Shown piece after piece: positions 52,301 through 60,948 of a stretch of 64,000 bases of DNA. The position numbers and the translations under genes are program-made. The notes under the pieces were generated by a model. The model was not told where the DNA came from, did no database searches, and saw nothing but the letters and a program-made list of their open reading frames with translations. The DNA is from Smithella sp. (GTDB lineage: Bacteria; Desulfobacterota; Syntrophia; Syntrophales; Smithellaceae): assembly GCA_018056685.1 (NCBI GenBank), contig JAGPFC010000015.1:1-64000 (forward strand). The letters are read 5' to 3'. Numbering within the stretch: position 1 is the stretch's first letter; each line of letters opens with the position of its first letter.

Positions 52301-55186
52301 ATGTCTGTCAAAAACGAAACGCTAAAATGCACAAATGATTTCAACCGCTCTTCCAGCGATCTGTCTATTTTGTCGGAAGAAATCATCTCCAAGGCAGGCG
52401 TCGGTCTGTATATCGTCCAGAAAGGTAAATTTGTTTATATCAGCGATCTTTATCAACAGATGACCGGCTATACGGATCAAGACCTGCTGGGGAAAAACTC
52501 TCTCGATTATATTCATGCCGACGACAGGGAAAAAGTCAGGAAACTGGCGATTAAATTTTTAAAAAAGGAGATCTCCGAACCTTACGAATACAGATTCATC
52601 AGAAAAGACCACGAACTGAGATGGATTCTGGAAACGGTTACGCCTATCGTTTATCAAGGTGAACGGGCGACGCTGGGCAGCTTCATGGATATCAACGATC
52701 GCAAAATGACCGAGGTCGCGCTGAGTCTGAGTGAAGAAAAATACAGAACCATCATTGAAAATATCGAAGACGGTTATGTTGAACTGGATCTCAAAGGCAA
52801 CTTTATTTTTTTCAATGACGCGATCAGCAAAATGCACGGTTATCGCAAGATTGAGCTTTTGAGGTTGAACTATCGCGATATCATGGATGAAGAGAATGCC
52901 AGAAAGATATACGAAAAATACAACAAGGTTTTCAAGACGGGTGTTCCGGAAAAAGATTACGAGTATGAAGTCATCACCAGAGACGGACAGAAAAGATACC
53001 TGGAGACATCCATATCCGTGATTAAAAATGCCGCGGGACGGAATATCGCTTTTCGCGGCATTGTTCGCGACAGAACCAAGCATAAACAAAACGAAGAAGC
53101 ATTGAGGCGCAGCGAGGAAAAATACCGGAGCATCCTGGAAAACATTGACGAAGGATTTTTTGAAGTCGATCTCAAAGGCAACTTCACGTTCTTCAATAAC
53201 TCCACCAGCGTACTGTTAGGTTATTCCCCGGAAGAAATGATGGGCATGAACTTCCATCAGTACACCGATAAAGATACAGCGCGGGAAGTTGTTAAAACGT
53301 TTAACAGAGTTTACCAGACCGGCGAATCCGCCAAAGAATTCAATTGGCAGATTATTCGCAAAGACGGATCAAAAAGATATATCGAAACATCGATTTCTTT
53401 AAAAAAAGACTCTGCCGGCAACCCCATCGGATTTCAAGGCCTGACGCACGATGTCACAGAGCGCATTCATGCCGAACTTCAGAAGATGGCTGCACAGGAA
53501 GCGCTGCGTGAAAGTGAGGAAAAATACAGAAGTATCCTGGAAAATATTCAGGAAGCCTATTTTGAAGTCGATCTGGCGGGTAATTTTACCTTTTTCAATG
53601 ATTCTTTGTGCAGAATTACAGGATGTTCGAAAGAAGAATTGATAGGCGCGAATTACGCGCAGTTCTCGGACAAGGAAAATTCGAAAAAAGTTTTTACGAC
53701 TTTTCACAAAGTTTACACAACTGATCAGCCCACTGAAGGATTCGACTGGTTGATTTTCAGAAAGGATGGCACAAAAAGATTCATAGAAGCTTCCGTATCC
53801 ATGAAAAAAGATTCTTCGGGCAGTCCATCCGGTTTTAAAGGAGTGATACGGGACATCACCGAGCGCAAAAGGATCGAGCAGAAGTTGAATTATATGGCCA
53901 CGCACGACGCTCTGACCGGTCTGCCCAATCGGATTATGTTCAGTCAATTGCTGAACCAGGCCATTCAAACGGCAAAACGGAATAATAAGAATCTCGCTGT
54001 TTTCTTTATTGATCTCGATCGGTTTAAAATTATCAATGATACGCTGGGGCATGACGCGGGAGATCAACTTCTTCAGGAAATTGCCAAAAGATTCAAAGAC
54101 GTCCTCAGGTCATGTGATGTCGTAGGACGTCTGGGAGGAGACGAATTCGTCATTCTCATTGAAGATTTTAATCATTTCCGGCTGATGAAAAATGTGGCTC
54201 AAAAAATACTTTCGGCCGCGATGAAACCCGTCGTGATTAGCGGCGAGGAATGTCGCGTCACAGCGAGTATTGGCATCAGTGTTTATCCGAATGACGGGTT
54301 GGACGAGCAATCATTAATGAAAAATGCCGACATTGCCATGTATTATGCCAAGGAAGAAGGCAAGAACAATTACCAGTTTTACAGCAAAGATATTAAATCT
54401 CAGTCCAATGAGCGCATGTTAATTGAAACAAATTTAAGGCGCGCCCTGGAACGCAATGAACTGTATTTGGATTACCAGGCACGTCTGGATTTTAAAACCA
54501 ACACCATCACCGGCGTGGAAGCTCTACTGCGGTGGAATAACGAATACCTCGGGGCCGTGACCCCGACACAGTTTATTCCGGTCGCCGAAGAAACAGGATT
54601 GATCATACCCATAGGAAGATGGGTGCTCAAGACCGTCTGTTTACAGAATGTCGCCTGGAAAAATCAGGGATTACCGCCGGTTTGCATGTCGGTGAACCTG
54701 TCCCTTCGCCAACTGATGGATGACGGCTTGCTGGGCGATATTAAAGATGCATTGGATGAATCCGGCATGGATCCCCACCTGCTGGAACTCGAGATTACCG
54801 AAAGCATGGTCATGCACAATCCTACGGCGCTGATTTCGCTCCTGTGTAAAATCAAGGATATGGGAGTAAAACTGGCGATTGATGACTTTGGCACCGGTTA
54901 CTCATCACTGGCTCAAATCAAACGATTCCCGATCGATACCATCAAAGTGGACCGGTCATTTATTCGTAATCTGACCGTGAATTCCGAAGATAAGGCGATG
55001 ACGGAAGCCATTATCACCATGGGCAAATCCCTGAGCCTGACCGTCGTCGCCGAAGGTGTGGAAACACTGGCTCAGAAAGAATTTCTGCAGGAACATGTGT
55101 GCGACGAAATGCAGGGTTTCTATTTCAGCAAACCTGTTCAGGCCGATGAATTTGCCAAATTGCTGCGCAAGCACAAATCTTCCTGA
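52301..55186 (+). CDS. PAS(x4)-GGDEF-EAL signalling protein
   Basis: A 961-residue cyclic di-GMP protein. Four PAS domains occupy about 25-135, 145-265, 270-390 and 400-525. The last three share the phrase SEEKYRSILENI, a sign of recent duplication. The GGDEF domain (about 540-695) has RLGGDEFVIL and the EAL domain (about 710-955) has GVEALLRW, ELEITESM and DDFGTGYSSL, so both cyclase and phosphodiesterase sites look complete. No membrane segment was seen, so it is probably cytoplasmic. Its ligands are unknown. Confidence 0.93.
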   Translation: MSVKNETLKCTNDFNRSSSDLSILSEEIISKAGVGLYIVQKGKFVYISDLYQQMTGYTDQDLLGKNSLDYIHADDREKVRKLAIKFLKKEISEPYEYRFIRKDHELRWILETVTPIVYQGERATLGSFMDINDRKMTEVALSLSEEKYRTIIENIEDGYVELDLKGNFIFFNDAISKMHGYRKIELLRLNYRDIMDEENARKIYEKYNKVFKTGVPEKDYEYEVITRDGQKRYLETSISVIKNAAGRNIAFRGIVRDRTKHKQNEEALRRSEEKYRSILENIDEGFFEVDLKGNFTFFNNSTSVLLGYSPEEMMGMNFHQYTDKDTAREVVKTFNRVYQTGESAKEFNWQIIRKDGSKRYIETSISLKKDSAGNPIGFQGLTHDVTERIHAELQKMAAQEALRESEEKYRSILENIQEAYFEVDLAGNFTFFNDSLCRITGCSKEELIGANYAQFSDKENSKKVFTTFHKVYTTDQPTEGFDWLIFRKDGTKRFIEASVSMKKDSSGSPSGFKGVIRDITERKRIEQKLNYMATHDALTGLPNRIMFSQLLNQAIQTAKRNNKNLAVFFIDLDRFKIINDTLGHDAGDQLLQEIAKRFKDVLRSCDVVGRLGGDEFVILIEDFNHFRLMKNVAQKILSAAMKPVVISGEECRVTASIGISVYPNDGLDEQSLMKNADIAMYYAKEEGKNNYQFYSKDIKSQSNERMLIETNLRRALERNELYLDYQARLDFKTNTITGVEALLRWNNEYLGAVTPTQFIPVAEETGLIIPIGRWVLKTVCLQNVAWKNQGLPPVCMSVNLSLRQLMDDGLLGDIKDALDESGMDPHLLELEITESMVMHNPTALISLLCKIKDMGVKLAIDDFGTGYSSLAQIKRFPIDTIKVDRSFIRNLTVNSEDKAMTEAIITMGKSLSLTVVAEGVETLAQKEFLQEHVCDEMQGFYFSKPVQADEFAKLLRKHKSS

Positions 55187-55257
55187 CGATATATTTTTTC
55201 AATGCATTCCATTCATTGTGCAAGGAATCAACTTTATTTTTCCGGAGATGATAATTC

Positions 55258-56175
55258 ATGATTCGACCATTTTTAAATTTTCTTTTGAACAAAAAACTGC
55301 GCCTGTCCTTGTTGATCATAAGCATCCCATTGGTGTTTTCCGCCTGCGCTTTTTTGCGTCCGCCCTCCCCTCCCCCGGCAAAGCCGGCCAAGATCGCGGT
55401 GGTGTTGGGCGGCGGTGGTTCCAAAGGGTTCGCGCATATTGGTGTCCTCAAGGTGCTCGAAGCGCAGAAAATTCCCATTCACATGATCGTGGGAACAAGC
55501 GCCGGCAGTATCGTCGGCAGTTTATACGCCTCGGGCAAAACCGCTTTTCAATTACAGGATATCGCGTTGCGGATGGATGAAGATAATGTCATTGATTATA
55601 ACTGGACCATCTGGACCGGCGGTTTGATCAAGGGCGACAAACTGGAAGATTTCATCAATGCCCATGTCAGAAACGCTCCGATAGAAAAACTCAAAATTCC
55701 TTTTTACGCCGTTGCGACCAATATCGCGACCGGCGAAGAAATCGTTTTTGGAAGAGGCAATACGGGCATGGCCGTGCGCGCCAGTTGCTCTGTCCCGGCA
55801 ATTTTTCATCCGCTGAAAATCGGATCCAACACGTACGTGGATGGCGGCGTGGTCAGTCCTGTGCCTGTTGATGTCGCCCGCCGCAACGGAGCGGATATCG
55901 TTATTGCGGTGGATATTTCCAAAAGAATTATCAAAACGGTTCCCGACGGAATGGTCGAGTCCTTGAAAAAATCTGTCGATATCATGTATGCGCGCATCGC
56001 GGAATATCAGATTAGAAACGCAGATATCGTCATTCGTCCTGATATGAAAAATATCGGCTCCACGGAGATGGAAAAATTCAACGAAGCGATTCTGGAAGGC
56101 GAAAAAGCGGCAACCCTGAAGATGCCCGAATTGAAGATAATTATTGAAAATTTAAAACGGGAAGGAAGGCTTTAA
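55258..56175 (+). CDS. Patatin-like phospholipase, probable lipoprotein
   Basis: A 305-residue protein of the RssA/patatin type. A lipoprotein signal (about 14-30, VFSAC) is followed by the oxyanion motif GGGGSKGFAHIG, the nucleophile motif GTSAGS and the Asp in DGGVVSPVP, giving a complete Ser-Asp dyad. It likely hydrolyses membrane lipids or thioesters at the cell envelope. GGAGATG precedes the ATG at 55258. Confidence 0.92.
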   Translation: MIRPFLNFLLNKKLRLSLLIISIPLVFSACAFLRPPSPPPAKPAKIAVVLGGGGSKGFAHIGVLKVLEAQKIPIHMIVGTSAGSIVGSLYASGKTAFQLQDIALRMDEDNVIDYNWTIWTGGLIKGDKLEDFINAHVRNAPIEKLKIPFYAVATNIATGEEIVFGRGNTGMAVRASCSVPAIFHPLKIGSNTYVDGGVVSPVPVDVARRNGADIVIAVDISKRIIKTVPDGMVESLKKSVDIMYARIAEYQIRNADIVIRPDMKNIGSTEMEKFNEAILEGEKAATLKMPELKIIIENLKREGRL

Positions 56176-56202
56176 TTTTCCCTTCTTCGACTATAAAAAG
56201 AC

Positions 56203-56949
56203 ATGATCACAATCGGCGGCAGAGCGCATAATCTGGATGAAGTGATAACCGTCAGCAAATTGGGAATGCCTTTTATCGAGGTTTCTCTGGATGATCCCGC
56301 TACAGTTTCCGTCTGGCTTCCCCAACTCATCGAAATAAAAAATAAACATTCTATGACGTTTCTCGCTCACTATCCTAACGAAGACAATCCTTTCGATTTG
56401 GCCATACTGCGGGATAAATTTCTTCCCCGCATTAAAGCATTAATGGACATCTCAGAAAAACTGGGAATCAACAAAACCACCATTCATTTCTGGATCGATA
56501 AGCGCTGGGCTCCGGCAGATTTAATCCGCGACAAGATTGCTATTCTTTCCCGAATCGTGGATTACGGCAATGATTACGGGATAACCGTTTGCCTGGAGAA
56601 TCTCAGCGAACGTGCCGAGAGTTTTGCTCCGGCTTTTGAAGCCATCCCGGATTTGAGAATGACGCTGGATATCGGCCATGCCCAGCTTCTGAGCAGACAA
56701 AACACCTCCTTTCGTTTTATCGACGAGCATTTTTCCCGTATCGCGCACATTCACGCGCACGACAATCACGGCGGAAAAAGTGTCAGAGATGATCTGCATC
56801 TCGCCCTGGGGGAAGGCTCTGTGAATTACAAGGCCATTTTCAAGACGCTTGTTGACAAGGGTTTCGATTCAACCATTACGATGGAAGTTAAAATCAAAGA
56901 CATGCTGAAAACCAGACAAACACTGGAAGCTTGTATTTTGCAAACATAG
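56203..56949 (+). CDS. Sugar phosphate isomerase/epimerase-like TIM-barrel protein
   Basis: A 248-residue AP endonuclease-family-2/xylose isomerase-like barrel. Metal-ligand segments ICLENLSE-like (VCLENLSER), LDIGHAQLL, HIHAHDNHGG and TITMEVKI occur in the expected order, so the active site appears intact. The substrate is not predictable; relatives include sugar epimerases and endonuclease IV-like proteins. It follows the patatin gene by 27 bp in the same direction. Confidence 0.85.
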   Translation: MITIGGRAHNLDEVITVSKLGMPFIEVSLDDPATVSVWLPQLIEIKNKHSMTFLAHYPNEDNPFDLAILRDKFLPRIKALMDISEKLGINKTTIHFWIDKRWAPADLIRDKIAILSRIVDYGNDYGITVCLENLSERAESFAPAFEAIPDLRMTLDIGHAQLLSRQNTSFRFIDEHFSRIAHIHAHDNHGGKSVRDDLHLALGEGSVNYKAIFKTLVDKGFDSTITMEVKIKDMLKTRQTLEACILQT

Positions 56950-57032
56950 AATATTCAGCTCAATTCCTGAAAATCCCGGGAATAGAACTATCAACAGATT
57001 TACAGACCGGCATCTTGTCCGACGTGCCTTGT

Positions 57033-57581
57033 TTAATTCTTTTTCAGAATATATTTCTTGAACGTCCAGAGCACAAATAAAACCGTTACAACCATGATAC
57101 CCAAAGCAGCCAGAGCCCATTTGGTGTTGGTTGCCAGTCCGGAAAGCGCCACGAGCAATGGCGTTGCCCGGTTCAGATCCGCCAGAAAATACAGATGCAT
57201 CGTGTTTTCGAAAAAATCGCAGATCGCAGCCACAAAAGGTGTAAGAATAAACCCATTGAATTTGGGATTGACATTGTTGATTTTGAACGCTCTGGCGATG
57301 AGTAAACTTAAGAATATGCTGTACCAGACGGGGTGGAAATAATCGAAGTAGAAATGCCGGTAATACGCCGCTATTTCACCGGACGCTATCCACCCTGCGG
57401 CAATGGCCTTGAACTTTTCACTGCACATGGTAGTCTGCAAAGCAAAGGCATTCAGGGTGCCTAGTTGATGCAGGATCGAACCGATGATGATCTGTGATGT
57501 AAAATAAATGACGGCAAATAAAGCAATGAGGAAAATCGAATTGGATTTTTGGATAATCAGATTTTCGACTTTGTCTAACAT
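57033..57581 (-). CDS. Multi-pass membrane protein of unknown function
   Basis: About 182 residues from ATG at 57581 (a GTG at 57593 would add four). Predicted membrane segments lie near 15-35, 88-105, 110-128, 137-160 and 163-180 in an unassigned family. The loop between the first two contains QTTMCSEKFKAIAAGWIAS and AAYYRHFYFDYFHPVWYS. It ends with KKYILKKN. I do not recognise it. Confidence 0.7.
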   Translation of the reverse strand: MLDKVENLIIQKSNSIFLIALFAVIYFTSQIIIGSILHQLGTLNAFALQTTMCSEKFKAIAAGWIASGEIAAYYRHFYFDYFHPVWYSIFLSLLIARAFKINNVNPKFNGFILTPFVAAICDFFENTMHLYFLADLNRATPLLVALSGLATNTKWALAALGIMVVTVLFVLWTFKKYILKKN

Positions 57582-57646
57582 ATCCGTTCTCACTCCTGCT
57601 GAAATATGGCGCCGGAATTATTGATGGATAATATCAATTTACAGAC

Positions 57647-58591
57647 TTAATGCGACGCATGGCATTCATTGTACGCCTGCAACATCCGGTTATACTCATT
57701 ATACATAGATTGCATGACGTCCGCCTTCGCTTTCGCTTCTCCCGCGATCCGGTTATACCAGTGGCTTTTTTCGTTGTAGGCGTTAATTTTGACGTTTAGT
57801 TTCATAATTTTTTGGGCATTACCAGAGGTGTATTGCTGGTCTGTTTCGATAGCCTCTTTCTCCTCATTCAGTTCATTCTTCAAGCGGCTGAGCTGCTCCT
57901 GCAGGGAGGCTAATTCCGCTTTTTTCATTTCAATATCACGAAGCAGATTTTCCGGCGGTGCAACGCAATTTTTTTGCGCGACGGGCGGTGATTGCAGACC
58001 GAATATCTGCACGGTCACATACGTTTCCGTACCTTTCAAATTTCCTTTGGTAACCGCGGCACCGATTTCCTGAACCTCAGAGGATAAAATATTATTTCTG
58101 TGCCCGGGGCTTTGCATCCAGCCATCCACTATTTTCTGATTGGTATAATAATCACCGCTTCCGATATTCTCCGCGATGATTTTATACGGATAACCTACGC
58201 GTTGAGCAAGATCAGAAGCCTGCTCGCCGGCGGGTGAAACATGCGCAAAGTACTGTTTTTCCAGCATATCCCTGGCCCTTGATTCCGCGATCGAATTCAG
58301 GAGCTGATTTTCTGTCAGTGGAGGAAGTCCGTTATCCGCCCGCATTTGATTGGTGAGGAGAATCACGGCATCCCGCGTCAGGACTTCGCGGGAAACTGAA
58401 GGGTTGATTGTGTTGCTGCTATGAGGCATCTGCTGCGCCTGTCGAACCTGCTGCAAAGCAGACTCTCCGTTGTTCTTCATGGTTTGGAAGAAATCAAAAA
58501 TCCTGTGTAGGTTGGTGATACTGACCACGAAGGCTATCACGGCAAGAGAAGCGATAACGATTCCATGTTTTTTCCAGAAATCAGATATCAT
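57647..58591 (-). CDS. CAP-domain (SCP/PR1-like) protein with coiled-coil tail
   Basis: About 314 residues from ATG at 58591. One N-terminal membrane segment (about 10-30) precedes a CAP domain (about 70-205) with NQMRADNGLPPL, YFAHVSPAG and GWMQSPGHRNNIL, the conserved CAP His/Glu cavity motifs. The C-terminal 90 residues are coiled coil (ASLQEQLSRLKNELNEEKEA) and end with two His. Bacterial CAP proteins are secreted; biochemical roles are unclear. The open frame starts with TTG at 58609, but the ATG is better placed. Confidence 0.85.
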   Translation of the reverse strand: MISDFWKKHGIVIASLAVIAFVVSITNLHRIFDFFQTMKNNGESALQQVRQAQQMPHSSNTINPSVSREVLTRDAVILLTNQMRADNGLPPLTENQLLNSIAESRARDMLEKQYFAHVSPAGEQASDLAQRVGYPYKIIAENIGSGDYYTNQKIVDGWMQSPGHRNNILSSEVQEIGAAVTKGNLKGTETYVTVQIFGLQSPPVAQKNCVAPPENLLRDIEMKKAELASLQEQLSRLKNELNEEKEAIETDQQYTSGNAQKIMKLNVKINAYNEKSHWYNRIAGEAKAKADVMQSMYNEYNRMLQAYNECHASH

Positions 58592-58674
58592 GCGAAAAGT
58601 CCTGAACAAATGACCATTGAAACATGAAAGTTTATATATGACTGAAAAGTCGATTCATGGCGCGCTACTATGGT

Positions 58675-60153
58675 TTATACGACGTTGATGTCCTTTACAT
58701 AGGGAATTTCCTGCACAAATTCAACTTCACGAGGAACTTTGTAACTGGACAGATAGGTTTTGCAATAACGGATGATTTCTTTCTCATCAGCGTTTTGACC
58801 TTCTTTCAGGACAATCTGCGCCTTCACGACTTCGCCGCGCATCACGTCTGTCTTGCCCGAAACATAGACTGTCCTGATGGCAGGATGCATGCTCAAAACC
58901 GTCTCCACCTCGCGCGGATACACATTAAAGCCACTGCTGATAATCATCCTCTTTTTCAGACCGGTGAGAAAAATATATCCGTCCTCATCCATGCGGCCCA
59001 AATCACCCGTGTGCAGCCACCCGTTTTGAATCACCGCGGCCGTGGCTGCTTCATTCTTATAGTATCCCTGCATGACATTATCGCCCCGAACGACCAGTTC
59101 TCCGATGGTATTGCGCGGTAACTCTTCGCCATGCTCACCGACAATTTTAATCTCCACGCCGGCGATCGGAATACCTATCGAACCGATTTTCGGAGCAGGA
59201 TCCAGCATATTAAAAGAACAAACGGGAGATGCTTCCGTTAAGCCGTAACCTTCAATCGCTTCAACCCCGAATTTCTCTTTGAAAAGTGGCAGAAACTCAG
59301 GCGGAATGGGCGCGCCGCCGGTGATACAGACTTGCAGAGAACTGACATCGAATTTTGAAGCCTTTTCATAAAAGATCATTCCTATAAAAAGTCGCGGAAC
59401 GGCGGCAATATAGGAAATTTTTTCTCTTTCAATAGCGCTGAAAAGACTGTCCATCGTTAAACGATCCATCATTACCATGGAACAGCCGGCTCGAACGGCC
59501 AGCAGCATATTTACGCTGGCGCCAAAAGTGTGAAACAGCGGGATCAGCGCCAGCACGACATTATCCGGCGTTCTCTTTAAAGTGGATTGAATCACTTCCG
59601 CCTGCGAGCATAGATTTTTATGCGTCAGAACGGCACCGAGCGGTTTGCCCGTCAACCCCGCCGTGTAAACGATCACGGCCGGATCTTCAGGAACGATCTC
59701 TGGTGGAATTTCCGGAAAATCTTTTATATCCCTCTGTTCAACAAGCTCCTGATTCTGATTAAGCGCATCAATTGCTATCACCTGCCGGCAGGATAATAGT
59801 TGATCTCTGGCTTCATCATATTTCTTAACCTGAGATGTCTGCGTAATTAAAAGTTTTGCGTCTGAATTGTTCAGCAGATAGGTCAACTCATAAGGCGTTG
59901 ATGAGGTATTCAGAGGAACGACAACCGCGCCGGTTTTAAGCACTCCAAAGTAACTGTACACAAACTCGGGAATATTGGGGAGCATCACCGCCACTTTATC
60001 GTCCTTGCCGATACCGGAGTTTTTCAGCAACCCGGCAACAGCATGGACGGCCTGATGCAACTGCCTGTAGGTAATGTATCGTTTATCTGAAATTAAGGCC
60101 GTGCGATCAGCGTATTTTTTAACGGTGTTATCCAGTATTTGATTCAGATTAAT
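58675..60153 (-). CDS. AMP-dependent acyl-CoA synthetase, apparent non-ATG start
   Basis: A long-chain-type acyl-CoA ligase of about 492 residues if translation starts at ATT 60153. Signatures include VYTAGLTGKPLGAVLTHKN (P-loop), EGYGLTEASPVCS, LHTGDLGRMDEDGYIFLTGLKKRMIISSGFNVYP and the C-terminal KVPREVEF. The conserved N-terminal helix (NLNQILDNTVKKYADRTALI) lies before the first ATG/GTG/TTG of the frame (TTG 60060). It is preceded by GGGAGG (60165-60170), with ATC, ATT and CTG as the only candidate starts. It activates fatty acids for beta-oxidation or syntrophy; the substrate is not readable. Confidence 0.85.
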   Translation of the reverse strand: MNLNQILDNTVKKYADRTALISDKRYITYRQLHQAVHAVAGLLKNSGIGKDDKVAVMLPNIPEFVYSYFGVLKTGAVVVPLNTSSTPYELTYLLNNSDAKLLITQTSQVKKYDEARDQLLSCRQVIAIDALNQNQELVEQRDIKDFPEIPPEIVPEDPAVIVYTAGLTGKPLGAVLTHKNLCSQAEVIQSTLKRTPDNVVLALIPLFHTFGASVNMLLAVRAGCSMVMMDRLTMDSLFSAIEREKISYIAAVPRLFIGMIFYEKASKFDVSSLQVCITGGAPIPPEFLPLFKEKFGVEAIEGYGLTEASPVCSFNMLDPAPKIGSIGIPIAGVEIKIVGEHGEELPRNTIGELVVRGDNVMQGYYKNEAATAAVIQNGWLHTGDLGRMDEDGYIFLTGLKKRMIISSGFNVYPREVETVLSMHPAIRTVYVSGKTDVMRGEVVKAQIVLKEGQNADEKEIIRYCKTYLSSYKVPREVEFVQEIPYVKDINVV

Positions 60154-60302
60154 GATCCTGTTAACCTCCCTTGGATTTGCCGGTCACTTAACATAACAAT
60201 CATTTTTTTTTCAAGTAAATACTTAGACCGCTTCATCCACACCGGCAGAGATCATTTGACTCACTGCATCCTTTCAGCCCCGGGATCATTGAATCAGCTT
60301 TT

Positions 60303-60635
60303 TCAGATTCCCATGTTCGTCAGATAGTTGCAGAAGGCGTTGATGACTCCCACCAGCCTGGGATGAGAGACTTCAAAACCCTGAATCGATGACGTCAGAC
60401 CTTGAATGGACAAATCAAACAAATCGGAACTCTTTTCACTGCGTGTGGCTTCATGGGCAGACAACTCGGCAAATCTGGCAATGCTTTCAGCATGTTCCTG
60501 GTGTGTCTGCGAAAGATCGGTAATTTCCGTCCTCAATGATTTCAGAATCGTCAACAATTCCGTCCTGTCACTTTCTTTCACTGTTGCGTTCTTCTTGAGT
60601 TTTTCTTCCATTTTATCAAGACGTTCTTGAATCAT
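60303..60635 (-). CDS. DUF4404-like small helical protein
   Basis: A 110-residue, all-helical cytoplasmic protein with charged heptads (LDKMEEKLKKNATVKESDRTELL). The terminal phrase FEVSHPRLVGVINAFCNYLTNMGI is characteristic of a small family seen as DUF4404. No catalytic residues are apparent; the start is ATG at 60635. It is upstream of the acyl-CoA synthetase on the same strand, separated by about 150 bp. Function unknown. Confidence 0.65.
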   Translation of the reverse strand: MIQERLDKMEEKLKKNATVKESDRTELLTILKSLRTEITDLSQTHQEHAESIARFAELSAHEATRSEKSSDLFDLSIQGLTSSIQGFEVSHPRLVGVINAFCNYLTNMGI

Positions 60636-60852
60636 ATCTGATAACCTTTCTGATGGCGTTCATGATTGAAAAATTCCACCCACTTCCTTTATTTTTAAAA
60701 TAATCCTTTGGATGCCCTTGTGTCAATATCACTACCACAAAATCAGAAACTTGAAAATAAGGATTAAAAAATCATGGATTAATTTACATAGTCGTCGCAC
60801 ATATCGATAACTATTGAACTTTTTACAATGCTAAAATTTATTTTTCCATCCC

Positions 60853-60907
60853 TTGACATCTTCTATATGTTGTGTTTAATAAACATACCTCATACAATAT
60901 ATAGTGC
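60853..60907 (+). promoter_or_regulatory. nrdJ promoter with two NrdR boxes
   Basis: TTGACA (60853-60858), a 16-bp spacer and TTTAAT (60875-60880) form the promoter. An NrdR-like box (60860-60875, core CTATATGTTG) overlaps the spacer and -10. A second (60892-60907, core CAATATATAG) lies 32 bp further, over the transcribed start. The same layout is seen at nrdD. Confidence 0.85.
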
Positions 60908-60948
60908 TTAATAAATTCAATCATTTATATTTTAAGGAATCATACTTT

